The notes beneath the pieces were generated by a model. That model ran no database searches, had not been told where the DNA came from, and saw nothing but the letters and a program-made list of their open reading frames with translations. From JAXDMU01 sp963762435 (GTDB taxonomy: Bacteria; Pseudomonadota; Alphaproteobacteria; ATCC43930; CGMCC-115725), in the NCBI GenBank assembly GCA_963762435.1, contig CAVXLN010000006.1, positions 124,001 through 188,000 on the forward strand: a stretch of 64,000 bases of DNA, given 5' to 3'. The position numbers and the translations under genes are program-made. Within the stretch, counting starts at the first letter, position 1, and the number at the start of each line of letters is the position of its first letter. This document shows positions 16,036 through 24,269 of this stretch, piece after piece.

Positions 16036-16818
16036 ATGATGACCGACCATAGAACCGGAACCCGTGAGGAATGGCTGGCCGCGCGGATCGGACTCCTCGC
16101 CGCAGAGAAGGCGCTCACGCAGCAGAGCGACGCGCTGGCGCAGCAGCGACAGACATTGCCCTGGGTGCGCATCGACAAGCCCTATCGGTTCGAGACGGAT
16201 GAGGGCAACGCTTCGCTTGCCGCCCTTTTCCGCGGCCGGTCGCAGCTGCTCGTCTATCACTTCATGTTCGGTCCGGACTACCAGGCGGGCTGTCCTTCCT
16301 GCTCCATGATCGCGGACGGCTTCAACGGCTTTGCCACCCATCTCGCGAACCATGATGTGATGTTGTGGGCAGTCTCCCGGGCGCCGCTCGCAAAATTGCA
16401 GGCTTATAAGCAGCGCATGGGCTGGAGCTTTCCCTGGGCCTCCTCCTTCGGCGCCGATTTCAACGCCGACTTCAATGTCTGGTTCAGCGAGGCGCAGCAG
16501 CGTCAGGGCGGCATCGACTATAACTACCGGCATGAGGCGGCGCGCGAATGGCGCGCAGGCCAGGAGGGCGGCGGTGCTGGCGCCGAAGCTCAGTTCGCCG
16601 CGATGTGCGGGACCGACACGCCGACCTATGTGCGCGATCGCCCAGGCATGAGCGCCTTCGCAGTCGAGGAGGACGCCGTCTATCACACATACTCGACTTA
16701 TGCGCGCGGGCTGGATGGTCTCTGGGGCGCTTATCAATGGCTTGACCGGGCACCCAAGGGGCGGAACGAGGCGGGTGGCGTCTGGTGGCGCCGTCACGAC
16801 GAATATGACGGGCGTTGA
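16036..16818 (+). CDS. DUF899 thioredoxin-fold-like protein
   Basis: The 260-residue product matches DUF899: GTREEWLAARIGLLAAEKAL, LPWVRIDKPYRFET, LVYHFMFGPDYQAGCPSCSM (a CPSC dithiol in a thioredoxin-like fold), then WSFPWASSFGADFNADF. GAGGAG lies before the paired ATGs at 16036/16039. The role of DUF899 is not established; a redox or dithiol-dependent function is likely from the fold. It is third in the ArsR operon, and its stop overlaps the next start (TTGA). Confidence 0.87.
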   Translation: MMTDHRTGTREEWLAARIGLLAAEKALTQQSDALAQQRQTLPWVRIDKPYRFETDEGNASLAALFRGRSQLLVYHFMFGPDYQAGCPSCSMIADGFNGFATHLANHDVMLWAVSRAPLAKLQAYKQRMGWSFPWASSFGADFNADFNVWFSEAQQRQGGIDYNYRHEAAREWRAGQEGGGAGAEAQFAAMCGTDTPTYVRDRPGMSAFAVEEDAVYHTYSTYARGLDGLWGAYQWLDRAPKGRNEAGGVWWRRHDEYDGR

Positions 16819-17051
16819 TCGTGATCGTACGCGTGCACGCCGAAGGTGCCGCCGCCTGGCTGTCGTTGGCGGCGGCACCGAGCTTCGCGCTCATGGCGCT
16901 GCTGACGGGTTTCCCCCAAGGCGGCGCTTCGGATAGTCTTTGTGGGCTGGCGATCGATGCGTCGCCGCTGAACGGGATGACCCCGATGTATCTGCTGATG
17001 AGCGCGTTTCACTCGGCGCCTTGGCTGAAGCTCATCTCCGGCCGGCAGTGA
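16815..17051 (+). CDS. Small membrane protein of the ArsR operon
   Basis: The 78-residue product would start at TTG 16815, overlapping the DUF899 stop in TTGA; GTG 16821 is an alternative. It has two hydrophobic segments (AAWLSLAAAPSFALMALL and MTPMYLLMSAFHSAPWLKLI). The second looks like a conserved family signature, but no function is known to me. It lies between DUF899 and YjbR-like genes with no room for another promoter, so it is part of the operon. Confidence 0.55.
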   Translation: MIVIVRVHAEGAAAWLSLAAAPSFALMALLTGFPQGGASDSLCGLAIDASPLNGMTPMYLLMSAFHSAPWLKLISGRQ

Positions 17052-17060
17052 GCGAGACGC

Positions 17061-17390
17061 ATGGCCGTCGATCCGGAGCGGGCGCGAAAACTGGCCTTGG
17101 CATTGCCGGAGGCGAGCGAGGCGCCGCATTTTCATCGGCTGGCCTTCCGCACGCCCCGCAAGATCTTCGCGACGCTCGATCCGGCCGTGCCGGACCTCAA
17201 TCTCATGTTCAATCCGGATTTGCGCGACTTTTACTGCGAGCAGGCGCCCGAGGCCTTCGCGCCGGTGCCCGGCGGCTGGGGACGCAAAGGGGCGACGCGG
17301 TGCGATCTCAAGGCTGTTGATGAACCGACGCTGAGCTCCGCGCTTCGCGCGGCGCATGAGCTCGCCCAGCCGGCGCCGAAACGGCGATAG
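17061..17390 (+). CDS. MmcQ/YjbR-family protein
   Basis: The 109-residue product has the YjbR/MmcQ pattern: ARKLALALPEASEAPHFHRL, then FRTPRKIFATL and the Asp/Asn-rich central strand, ending in SALRAAHELA. The fold is CyaY-like and DNA binding has been suggested for the family, though its role is unproven. It is fifth in the ArsR-led operon and 8 bases from the next gene, which has its own GGAGGGA ribosome-binding site. Confidence 0.83.
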   Translation: MAVDPERARKLALALPEASEAPHFHRLAFRTPRKIFATLDPAVPDLNLMFNPDLRDFYCEQAPEAFAPVPGGWGRKGATRCDLKAVDEPTLSSALRAAHELAQPAPKRR

Positions 17391-17398
17391 GAGGGACG

Positions 17399-17803
17399 AT
17401 GTTCGACCATCTCGGAATCGTGGTGAGCGATCTGGCCGTAGGCCGGCGGTTCTACGTGGCTGTGCTCCGGCCGCTGGGCATTCGGCTTCTACAGGATAAT
17501 ACGCAAGCCGACGGCACTGGCTGGCTCGTCTTCGGCACCGGCGCGCCGAACGCGCCTTTCTTCGTGGTCGCAGCCGGCCGGCCGAGTTTCTGGACTGACG
17601 GGCACGAAGCCGGGAAGAGCCCGCTGCATCTCTCCTTCCGCGCGCCGTCGAAGGACAGCGTGGATCGGTTCCATGCCGCCGGGCTCGGGCTGGGTGCCAG
17701 GAACAATGGCGACCCCGGCGTCCGGCGGAAGCCCTTCTATTGCGCGTTCCTCATCGACCCCGACGGCAACAATCTGGAAGCGGGGCTCTATCTCGAAGGC
17801 TAG
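17399..17803 (+). CDS. VOC/glyoxalase-like protein
   Basis: The 134-residue product has the vicinal-oxygen-chelate fold: N-terminal MFDHLGIVVSDLAVGRRFY, mid-protein HLSFRAPSKDSVDRFHAAGL and C-terminal AFLIDPDGNNLEAGLY with a metal-binding-type His/Glu pattern. These are small-molecule isomerases, dioxygenases or resistance proteins; which one cannot be told. It is the last gene of the ArsR-led operon, its stop overlapping the stop of the facing MarR gene. Confidence 0.83.
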   Translation: MFDHLGIVVSDLAVGRRFYVAVLRPLGIRLLQDNTQADGTGWLVFGTGAPNAPFFVVAAGRPSFWTDGHEAGKSPLHLSFRAPSKDSVDRFHAAGLGLGARNNGDPGVRRKPFYCAFLIDPDGNNLEAGLYLEG

Positions 17804-18219
17804 GCGCGGCCGGCGACATCGACGATGGCGGCGAGCGTCCGTTCGGCCTCGGCAATGCCGCCGGGTCCGACGCTATCGATCAGCGCGCTTTCGAGCCGTC
17901 GATTGACGGCGTTGGCGATGCCGGCGGCGGCGCGGCCGCGATCGCTGAGTGACAGGATCACCCGGCGGCGGTCGGTCTCATCCGTCCCGCGCTCGAGATA
18001 GAAGCGCTGCTCCAGCGCATCGACCAACTGGCCGGCCGCCTGCTTCGAAACATGAAGATCGCTGATGATCTCACTGAAGGGGGCGTTCGACCGCGCCAAT
18101 GCCACGAGCACGGCGACCCCGTTCTTCGGCAGGTCGGCATAGCCCGCTGCCGTGAGGGCCGCCCGAATGGCGGCGGCATAGGCGGCTCGGGCCTTGCGTA
18201 GCTGGGTCCAAAGCGACAT
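17800..18219 (-). CDS. MarR-family transcriptional regulator
   Basis: The product is 139 residues from ATG 18219; an in-frame GTG/ATG-type start up to 18255 would add 12 residues but would run into the operator palindrome. The winged helix shows KNGVAVLVALARSNAPFSEI, recognition helix VSKQAAGQLVDALEQRFYLE and the basic wing TDETDRRRVILSLSDRG. It is divergent from the membrane-protein gene at 18309, with CTTGACGGTCAAG between them, pointing to repression of that transporter-like gene and of itself. Confidence 0.85.
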   Translation of the reverse strand: MSLWTQLRKARAAYAAAIRAALTAAGYADLPKNGVAVLVALARSNAPFSEIISDLHVSKQAAGQLVDALEQRFYLERGTDETDRRRVILSLSDRGRAAAGIANAVNRRLESALIDSVGPGGIAEAERTLAAIVDVAGRA

Positions 18220-18234
18220 GACTGAAGTGATATA

Positions 18235-18256
18235 GTCAATTATCTTGACGGTCAAG
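18235..18256. promoter_or_regulatory. MarR operator candidates
   Basis: CTTGACGGTCAAG (18244-18256) is a perfect dyad about its central G, and GTCAA with TTGAC (18235-18249) makes an overlapping dyad. Both lie between the divergent MarR and membrane-protein genes. Confidence 0.55.
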
Positions 18257-18308
18257 AATCTTGTCTTATTCTGCCCGACCTCGATGCAGCGCGTTCGCGA
18301 GGATCTTG

Positions 18309-18842
18309 ATGGGGTTGTGGCAGCGTTCGCGGCGAGCGCTCTGGCGGTTCTGGACTCGGGCGCAGGGGCGTGCCGCGACGCGGTTGGTCGTGACCGCGAT
18401 TGTTGCCTTCGAAGCGGCCGTGCTGCTGGGCATGAGCAGCGGCTACAGCGTCGTGCTCAGCGCGCTGATCATGGCGCGAGCGCGCAAAGGCAGCACCTTC
18501 AAGACCGGGCTGGCGCGGCTGGCCGCTACCGCTGTCGGGCTGGCGACCGTGCTCGCGACCTTGCCGCTCTTGAGCCTCTGGCAGGGCGATGTGCTCCGGC
18601 TCGTGCTGGTCGTGGCGCCCTTGAGCGTGCTGGCGTCGACTTTTCCAGCCTGGAGCTCGGCGCTGACCTCGGCCCTGCTGCTGCTGTCGCAATCCGCGGC
18701 ACGATCGCTGCCCTGGCCGATCGCGTTCGAGCGGGCAGGGGCCGTGGCGCTCGGATGCCTGGTCAGCGTTCTGGTAACGGCGGCCTTTCCGGCAGCGCCG
18801 GCAACCCGACGCGGCTCGCTCAGCGCGGGGGCTGATCCCTGA
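18309..18842 (+). CDS. FUSC-like membrane protein (putative aromatic-acid efflux)
   Basis: The 177-residue product has about five hydrophobic segments (TRLVVTAIVAFEAAVLLGM, YSVVLSALIMARA, LAATAVGLATVLATLPLL, LRLVLVVAPLSVLAS, AVALGCLVSVLVTAAF). The order of helices resembles the membrane half of FUSC/AaeB-type exporters, but it lacks a soluble domain, so this is tentative. ATG 18309 has GCGAGG upstream and was preferred to a TTG at 18261. It is divergent from a MarR gene, and its 3' end overlaps the facing LysR gene by 23 bases. Confidence 0.55.
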   Translation: MGLWQRSRRALWRFWTRAQGRAATRLVVTAIVAFEAAVLLGMSSGYSVVLSALIMARARKGSTFKTGLARLAATAVGLATVLATLPLLSLWQGDVLRLVLVVAPLSVLASTFPAWSSALTSALLLLSQSAARSLPWPIAFERAGAVALGCLVSVLVTAAFPAAPATRRGSLSAGADP

Positions 18843-19719
18843 CGAAATCGATGAAGGCGCGCAGAGGCGCCGGCACATGGCGCCGTCCCGGATAGTAGAG
18901 GAACGGTCCCGAAAAGCGCTGCAGCCACGGTTCCAGGATCGGCTCCAGCGCGCCGCTTGCGAAATAGGGAGCAAGCCGCCCTTCCCAGAGATGGATGATG
19001 CCAAGCCCGGCGATGGCGGCGTCGATGGCAAGATCGATCGCGGCGGCAGGCTTGACCAGGAGCCGGATCGGCGGATCGACCCGGACGATTTCACCGTCCC
19101 GCTCGAAATCCCAGGTCGGCATGACACCATTGCTGAACTGCCCGCGCAGGCAGGGATGGGCGAGGAGATCGCGCGGATGCTCGGGCCGGCCCCGTGCCGC
19201 GAGATAGGCGGGGGCCGCGGCGGTTGCGAGACCTTGCCGGCGCGGCCCGATCGGGATGGCGATCATGTCCTGCTCCAGCCGCTCCTCATAGCGGATGCCG
19301 GCATCACAGCCCGCTGCGATCATATCGACCAGACTATCCTCGACCACGATCTCTAGGCGGATATCGGGATAGGCTTCGAGGAAAGGCGCCACGATCGGCG
19401 GCAGCACAGTCCAGGCCGCGGCCGATGGCACATTGAGCTTGAGCGTGCCGGCCGGCCGGTCGCGAAAGGCATTGAGGGCGTCGAACGCCGCCTCGATCTC
19501 GCCGATTGCCGGGGTCAGTCGTTCGATGAGGCGTAAGCCCGCCTCGGTCGGCGTCACGCTGCGGGTGGTGCGGTTGAGGAGCCGAAGCCCCAGCTTCGCC
19601 TCGAGCCGCCTGACCGCGACGCTCAAGCCTGAGGCGGAAACGCCGCTGACCCGCGCAGCATCGCGAAATCCGCGGGCGCGTGCCACGGCGATGAAAGCGG
19701 CGAGATCGTTCAGTTCCAT
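18820..19719 (-). CDS. LysR-family transcriptional regulator
   Basis: The 299-residue product begins MELNDLAAFIAVARARGFRD with the HTH VSASGLSVAVRRLEAKLGL and LLNRTTRSVTPTEAG, the common oxidoreductase-linked LysR group. A LysR substrate-binding domain follows. It is divergent from the pyridoxal-reductase-like gene at 19818, its likely target. A TGTTC-N8-GAACA dyad lies directly upstream of its start. Confidence 0.88.
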   Translation of the reverse strand: MELNDLAAFIAVARARGFRDAARVSGVSASGLSVAVRRLEAKLGLRLLNRTTRSVTPTEAGLRLIERLTPAIGEIEAAFDALNAFRDRPAGTLKLNVPSAAAWTVLPPIVAPFLEAYPDIRLEIVVEDSLVDMIAAGCDAGIRYEERLEQDMIAIPIGPRRQGLATAAAPAYLAARGRPEHPRDLLAHPCLRGQFSNGVMPTWDFERDGEIVRVDPPIRLLVKPAAAIDLAIDAAIAGLGIIHLWEGRLAPYFASGALEPILEPWLQRFSGPFLYYPGRRHVPAPLRAFIDFVRDQPPR

Positions 19720-19725
19720 AGCGAT

Positions 19726-19743
19726 TGTTCAGGATTTCGAACA
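19726..19743. promoter_or_regulatory. LysR operator candidate
   Basis: TGTTC and GAACA flank 8 bases just before the LysR start, within the 98-base divergent region shared with the aldo/keto reductase. The arms recall the TGTTCA dyad at 2228-2243. Confidence 0.4.
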
Positions 19744-19817
19744 GCCCGTGCACATTAGAGGCAATTATCTAACGCGACAATCCTCGCCATATTGGGCTCG
19801 AGCGCAAGGAGACCATC

Positions 19818-20696
19818 ATGTCGAAAACCAATCCCGCGGGCACGTTCACGCTCGCCGGCCGTACCGTGAAGCGCATGGGCTATGGGGCGATGCAGCTGGC
19901 CGGGCCGGGCGTGTTCGGGCCGCCGAAGGATCGCGCGACCGCCATCGCCGTGTTGCGCGAGGCGGTGGCGTCCCGTGTCGACCATATCGATACGAGCGAC
20001 TTCTATGGCCCCCACGTCACTAATCAGATCATCCGCGAGGCGTTGCATCCCTATCCGGAAGATCTCGTCATCGTCACGAAGCTCGGCGCCGTGCGTGATG
20101 CCAACGGGTCGTGGCTGCCGGCGCAAGCGCCGGCCGATCTCGAGCGGGGCGTCCATGACAATCTCCGCAATCTCGGCTTGGAGGCACTGGATGTCGTCAA
20201 TCTCAGGCTGACCGGCGATATCCATGCGCCAGCCGAAGGCTCGATCGAGCGGCAGGTCACGGCGCTGGCCGAGCTCCAGGCCCAAGGGCTCGTCCGCCAT
20301 ATCGGGCTCAGCAACGCGACGCCGGCGCAAATCGCCGAAGCGCAGCGGATCGTGAAGATCGTCTGCGTGCAGAATCACTACAATCTCATCCATCGGGCGG
20401 ATGACGCGCTGATCGATGCGCTGGCCGGGCAGGGGATCGCCTATGTGCCCTTCTTCCCGCTCGGCGGCTTTACGCCGATCCAGTCTTCGTCCCTGTCCGA
20501 GCTCGCGGCGCGGCACGATGCCACGCCGATGCAGCTGGCGCTCGCCTGGCTGCTCCACCGCGCGCCCAACATCCTGCTGATCCCGGGCACCTCGTCGCTG
20601 GCACATCTGCGTGAGAATTTGCAGGCCGCGGAATTGACCTTGCCGAGCGAGGCTTTCGAGGCGCTCGATTCGATCGGCCGGGCCGGCGCCTTCTGA
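19818..20696 (+). CDS. pdxI: Aldo/keto reductase, PdxI/YdbC-like (pyridoxal reductase)
   Basis: The 292-residue product matches E. coli YdbC, now PdxI, over its length: LAGRTVKRMGYGAMQLAGPG, HIDTSDFYGP with the catalytic Asp/Tyr, VTKLGA with the Lys, PAEGSIERQV, VCVQNHYNLIHRADD, YVPFFPLGGFTPIQSS and ILLIPGTSSLAHLREN. PdxI reduces pyridoxal to pyridoxine with NADPH in vitamin B6 salvage. The usual AKR His is Arg here (VVNLRLTGD), as I recall for YdbC itself. It is divergent from a LysR gene. Orthology is likely, but the actual substrate here is untested. Confidence 0.8.
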   Translation: MSKTNPAGTFTLAGRTVKRMGYGAMQLAGPGVFGPPKDRATAIAVLREAVASRVDHIDTSDFYGPHVTNQIIREALHPYPEDLVIVTKLGAVRDANGSWLPAQAPADLERGVHDNLRNLGLEALDVVNLRLTGDIHAPAEGSIERQVTALAELQAQGLVRHIGLSNATPAQIAEAQRIVKIVCVQNHYNLIHRADDALIDALAGQGIAYVPFFPLGGFTPIQSSSLSELAARHDATPMQLALAWLLHRAPNILLIPGTSSLAHLRENLQAAELTLPSEAFEALDSIGRAGAF

Positions 20697-20707
20697 CCGC
20701 CGCCGCA

Positions 20708-20725
20708 TTCCGCCGCGTGGCGGAA
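20708..20725 (+). terminator. Terminator hairpin after the aldo/keto reductase
   Basis: TTCCGCC and GGCGGAA are perfect 7-base arms around GCGT, 12 bases after the stop. Confidence 0.5.
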
Positions 20726-20829
20726 GAGTGTCTATCGAACCTCGTCTCTTCGGACTCGTCGATTGCGGACTATTTGACGTCTGACCGGGGCCGCGGCATC
20801 GCCGGCCACCGAAGAGATGGAGGTTCGTC

Positions 20830-21540
20830 ATGGGTTCGGAGCAAAAGGTCGCCGTCATTACCGGCGCGTCGCAAGGTATCGGAGCTGCGTTGGTCGATGG
20901 CTTTCGCCAGCGGAACTATCGCGTCGTCGGCACGGCGCGGACCGTCACGGAATCGAGCGATCCGGACATTCTGATGGTGGCCGGCGATATTGCCGATCCG
21001 AAGACCGCAGAACGGGTGATCGCGCAGGGCATTGCCCGGTTCGGCCGGATCGACACGCTGGTCAACAATGCCGGCATCTTCATCGCCAAGCCCTTCACCG
21101 ATTATACGGCGGAGGATTACACGGCGATGCTCGCCGTCAATCTCAACGGCTTCTTCCGCATCTCCCAGCTCGCCGTGGCGCAGATGCTGAAGCAGGGCGG
21201 CGGCCATATCGTCAACATTACGACCAGCCTGATCGATCACGCCAACTCGAACGTCCCTTCGGTGCTGGCCTCGCTCACCAAGGGTGGGCTCGCTGCCGTG
21301 ATCAAGTCGCTTGCTATCGAGTATGCCACACGGGGCATCCGGGCGAATGCCGTGGCGCCCGGCATCGTCAAGACGCCGATGCATAAGCCCGAGACCTATG
21401 CCGCCCTGGGCGCCCTGCATCCGGTCGGCCATATGGGCGAGATCCGCGACATCGTCGAGGCCGTGCTCTATCTCGAGAGTGCCGGCTTCGTGACCGGCGA
21501 GACCCTGCATGTCGATGGCGGCCAGGCCGCCGGTCATTGA
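20830..21540 (+). CDS. Atypical short-chain dehydrogenase lacking the catalytic Tyr
   Basis: The 236-residue product has the SDR cofactor motif TGASQGIG, NNAG in TLVNNAGIF, a Ser in NITTSLIDH and the C-terminal HVDGGQAAGH. However, the YxxxK site reads ASLTKGG: the Lys is present but Tyr is replaced by Ala (VPSVLASLTKGG). It may therefore be catalytically altered or a non-canonical subgroup. GAGATGGAGG lies before the ATG. The next gene, a small tautomerase, follows after a palindromic repeat. Confidence 0.8.
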   Translation: MGSEQKVAVITGASQGIGAALVDGFRQRNYRVVGTARTVTESSDPDILMVAGDIADPKTAERVIAQGIARFGRIDTLVNNAGIFIAKPFTDYTAEDYTAMLAVNLNGFFRISQLAVAQMLKQGGGHIVNITTSLIDHANSNVPSVLASLTKGGLAAVIKSLAIEYATRGIRANAVAPGIVKTPMHKPETYAALGALHPVGHMGEIRDIVEAVLYLESAGFVTGETLHVDGGQAAGH

Positions 21541-21554
21541 TCCTGGAGCAAGAT

Positions 21555-21581
21555 GCGATCAGGTCTGCTCGACCTGATCGC
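21555..21581. repeat. Palindromic repeat unit, GATCAGGTC family
   Basis: GCGATCAGGTC and GACCTGATCGC are perfect 11-base arms around TGCTC, 15 bases after a dehydrogenase stop. The same stem occurs at 42722-42748 and inside 49174-49222. It could also terminate transcription. Confidence 0.7.
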
Positions 21582-21607
21582 TCAATCCTTCGCGAGCGAG
21601 GTGGGTC

Positions 21608-21850
21608 ATGCCGATCGTGACGATCCAGGTGACGCGGGAAGGCACCAGGCCTGGTGCCGCGTCCGTCACTACCGCGGAAAAGGCAGCCCTGATCAAAGGG
21701 GCCAGCGAGCTGCTGCGCGACGTGCTGGGCAAACCGCTCGACGCGACCTTTGTCGTGATCGAGGAGGTCGATCTCGAAAATTGGGGCTGGGGCGGATTGC
21801 CGGTCGAGGCGTTCCGGCGCCAACGGGCCGCCAAGCCCGGCGGGGCTTGA
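21608..21850 (+). CDS. 4-oxalocrotonate tautomerase-type small protein
   Basis: The 80-residue product begins MPIVTIQVTREG, leaving Pro1 as the catalytic base after Met removal, and has the length of single-domain 4-OT subunits. ALIKGASELLRDVLGKPLDATFVVIEEVD matches the helix-strand core, and VDLENWGWGG is the conserved C-terminal hairpin segment. It likely forms a hexamer and isomerises a dienol or oxo-acid. It follows the atypical dehydrogenase in the same direction, though a palindromic element separates them. Confidence 0.87.
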   Translation: MPIVTIQVTREGTRPGAASVTTAEKAALIKGASELLRDVLGKPLDATFVVIEEVDLENWGWGGLPVEAFRRQRAAKPGGA

Positions 21851-21889
21851 ACCCGTTCAGCTGCTCTCGCCGGTCTCTAGCGTGATGGT

Positions 21890-21996
21890 TCTGAAATTCG
21901 CGATATTACATATCGCCAATTTCAGAAGCTGAATCACACTAGATTCAATAAGTTGGTGTGCCGATTCACCTGAAGTTCGATACGTCGAACTTCAGG
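21890..21996. repeat. Bipartite palindromic intergenic element
   Basis: Two hairpins: 21890-21926, with 17-base arms (one mismatch) around TAC, starting TCTGAAATT; and 21969-21996, with perfect 12-base arms CCTGAAGTTCGA and TCGAACTTCAGG around TACG. They are separated by 42 bases containing CTAGATTCA. The right hairpin covers the stop of the minus-strand LysR gene. The layout matches the two-hairpin elements at 49.1 and 51.0 kb. Confidence 0.7.
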
Positions 21997-22915
21997 ATCG
22001 GGACACTGGCGGCTCGTCATCGAGCTGCCAGGCCGGCGCGAAGCTGACGGCGAGGTCTACGAGGGCGCGGACTTTGCGCGACAGCAGCCGCGAGGTCGGG
22101 AACACGGCATGGATCGGCAGCGGCGGTGGGGCGAAATCCCGGAGCACCTCGACCAGCTGGCCGGCGCGGCAGGCATGGATGATTTGGAAACCGAAGGTCA
22201 AGGCGATGCCGCCGCCCGCAATCGTGTGATCGATTGCGGCCTCGCCGCTGTTGCTGAAGAAGCGCAGCGAGACGGGCACGGCGATTTCCTTGCCGTCGCT
22301 CCAGAACAGCCATTCCCGACGCGAGATCGGGCCCGAGTAGGCGATCAGCCAGTGGTCGGATAGGTCGGCCGGTGTTTTGGGGACGCCGTGCTTGGCGAGA
22401 TAGTCGGGGCTGGCGACCAGCGCGCGCCGCGATTGCCCGAGGCTGCGGGTGATGATACCGGAATCCTCAAGCGCGCCGACGCGGATCGCGACATCGATCC
22501 CGTCCTCGACCAGGTTCGTATAATGGTTGGCGAGGCGCAGCTCGACATCGACCTTGGGATAAAGCTCGAGATAGCGGGTCAGGATCGGCGTGGCATGGAG
22601 CCGCCCGAACATGACCGGGGCGGCCACCACCAGGCGGCCGGTCGGCTCGCCGCGCTCCTGCTGCGCCGAGAGCTCGGCCTCCTCGACCTCCGCCACGATC
22701 CGGCGCGCCCGCTCGAGATAGCGGGCCCCCGCATCGGTCAGCCGCACGGTGCGCGTGGTGCGCTGGAGCAGGCGCACGCCCAGCCGGGCCTCCAGGCCCG
22801 CGACCAGCCTGGTCACGACCGAGGCCGATATATCGAGCTTGCGCGCACCGGCGGAGAAACCCTGGGCGTCGCACACGGCGATGAAGGCCCGCATCACCTC
22901 GAAGCGATCGCTCAT
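21992..22915 (-). CDS. LysR-family transcriptional regulator
   Basis: The 307-residue product starts MSDRFEVMRAFIAVCDAQGF, HTH KLDISASVVTRLVAGLEARL then LLQRTTRTVRLTDAG, followed by a LysR effector domain. It is divergent from the MFS transporter at 23038, its likely target. Its C-terminus (DDEPPVSRS) runs into a palindromic repeat that provides the stop codon, suggesting the insertion replaced the original end. Confidence 0.87.
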   Translation of the reverse strand: MSDRFEVMRAFIAVCDAQGFSAGARKLDISASVVTRLVAGLEARLGVRLLQRTTRTVRLTDAGARYLERARRIVAEVEEAELSAQQERGEPTGRLVVAAPVMFGRLHATPILTRYLELYPKVDVELRLANHYTNLVEDGIDVAIRVGALEDSGIITRSLGQSRRALVASPDYLAKHGVPKTPADLSDHWLIAYSGPISRREWLFWSDGKEIAVPVSLRFFSNSGEAAIDHTIAGGGIALTFGFQIIHACRAGQLVEVLRDFAPPPLPIHAVFPTSRLLSRKVRALVDLAVSFAPAWQLDDEPPVSRS

Positions 22916-23037
22916 GTGTCCTCGCACGTCGGATTATTGCTTAAAACGGCGAGGTGCGTTGCCAACCTCGCCGATTATTCCGAGGAACGATAGTAGTAAA
23001 TGATTGCAGCAGACAAGACGCCAGAAGGAAGCCCGCG

Positions 23038-24267
23038 ATGTCTTCTGCCCAGCACGCTCTCGATGCGCATCATCCAGCCCGGCGCGCCGGTGACCCAAGC
23101 CCGTGGCGCGCCACGCTCTCCGGCGCCAGCGCAAGCCTGATCGGCATTGGCCTCGCGCGCTTTTCCTATACGCCGCTGCTGCCGGCGATCATTGCCGCAC
23201 ATTGGTACCCGGCCTCGACAGCGGCTTATCTGGGGGCGGCCAATCTGGGCGGCTATCTCGCGGGCGCGCTGCTCGCTGGTCCTCTGGCAGCGCGCGTGCC
23301 GGCGCCGGCAGTCATCCGCGCCATGATGCTGCTGGCGGCGATCGCCTTCTTCGCCTGCGCCTGGCCCATCGATTTCATCTGGTTCTTCGCCTGGCGCTTT
23401 CTCTCCGGTATCGCCGGCGGAGCGTTGATGGTGCTGGCGGCGCCGACGATCCTGCCGCATATCCCGCCGTCGCGGCGCGGCATTGCCGGCGGTGCCATCT
23501 TCATGGGCGTCGGGCTCGGTATCGCCGTGTCGGGCACGCTGGTGCCGCTGCTGCTGCGGCAGGGGCTGATGCAGACCTGGATCGGGCTCGGCGTGCTGGC
23601 GCTGGGCCTGACGGCGGTGGCGTGGGGCGGCTGGCCGGCGCCGATACCGCATGATCCGGCCAAGCACCAGGCCGCGTCGCATCACCTGCCCAGGCTGGCT
23701 CTGCGCGCGCTCTATCTCGAATATGGGCTCAATGCCTTCGGCCTCGTGCCGCATATGGTCTTCCTGGTCGATTTCATCGCGCGCGGTCTGGGCTACGGTC
23801 TGCAGACGGGCTCGGAATATTGGGTGTTGTTCGGTATCGGCGCTGTTGTGGGACCGCTCTTGACCGGGCATCTGGCCGACCGGACCGGCTTCGGCCCCGC
23901 CTTGCGGCTCGCTTATCTCGTTCAAGCCTTGTGCGTGGCGCTGCCGCTGCTGGGGCTGGGTGCGCCGGGGCTGATCGTCTCCAGCGTCGTGGTCGGCGCC
24001 TTCGTACCGGGCATCGTGCCGCTGGTCCTAGGCCGCATCCATGAGCTGCTGGCGCATCATCCGGCCGCGCACAAGAGTGCGTGGAGCAAGGCCACGACGA
24101 GCTTCGCCGTGCTTCAGGCCGTGGCCGCCTACGGGCTCTCCTTCCTCTTCGTCGAAAGCGGCGGCGATTACCGGCTGCTCTTCCTCCTGGGCTGTGCCGC
24201 CCTTGTCGCGGCGCTGGCGATCGATCTCACTGTCGGTGTCCTGGCGTCTCGGACCGTGGAGGATTGA
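23038..24267 (+). CDS. YbfB/YjiJ-family MFS transporter
   Basis: The 409-residue product has about twelve membrane segments. It shows the YbfB/YjiJ pattern GIGLARFSYTPLLPAII at the first helix, YLGAANLGGYLAGALLAGPL and the mid-protein LYLEYGLNAFGLVPHMVFLV. It sits in the inner membrane; the exported compound is unknown. GGAAGC precedes the ATG. The next gene, a LysR regulator, begins 3 bases after the stop, and another LysR gene is divergent upstream, so the transporter is bracketed by regulators. Confidence 0.87.
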   Translation: MSSAQHALDAHHPARRAGDPSPWRATLSGASASLIGIGLARFSYTPLLPAIIAAHWYPASTAAYLGAANLGGYLAGALLAGPLAARVPAPAVIRAMMLLAAIAFFACAWPIDFIWFFAWRFLSGIAGGALMVLAAPTILPHIPPSRRGIAGGAIFMGVGLGIAVSGTLVPLLLRQGLMQTWIGLGVLALGLTAVAWGGWPAPIPHDPAKHQAASHHLPRLALRALYLEYGLNAFGLVPHMVFLVDFIARGLGYGLQTGSEYWVLFGIGAVVGPLLTGHLADRTGFGPALRLAYLVQALCVALPLLGLGAPGLIVSSVVVGAFVPGIVPLVLGRIHELLAHHPAAHKSAWSKATTSFAVLQAVAAYGLSFLFVESGGDYRLLFLLGCAALVAALAIDLTVGVLASRTVED

Positions 24268-24269
24268 TC

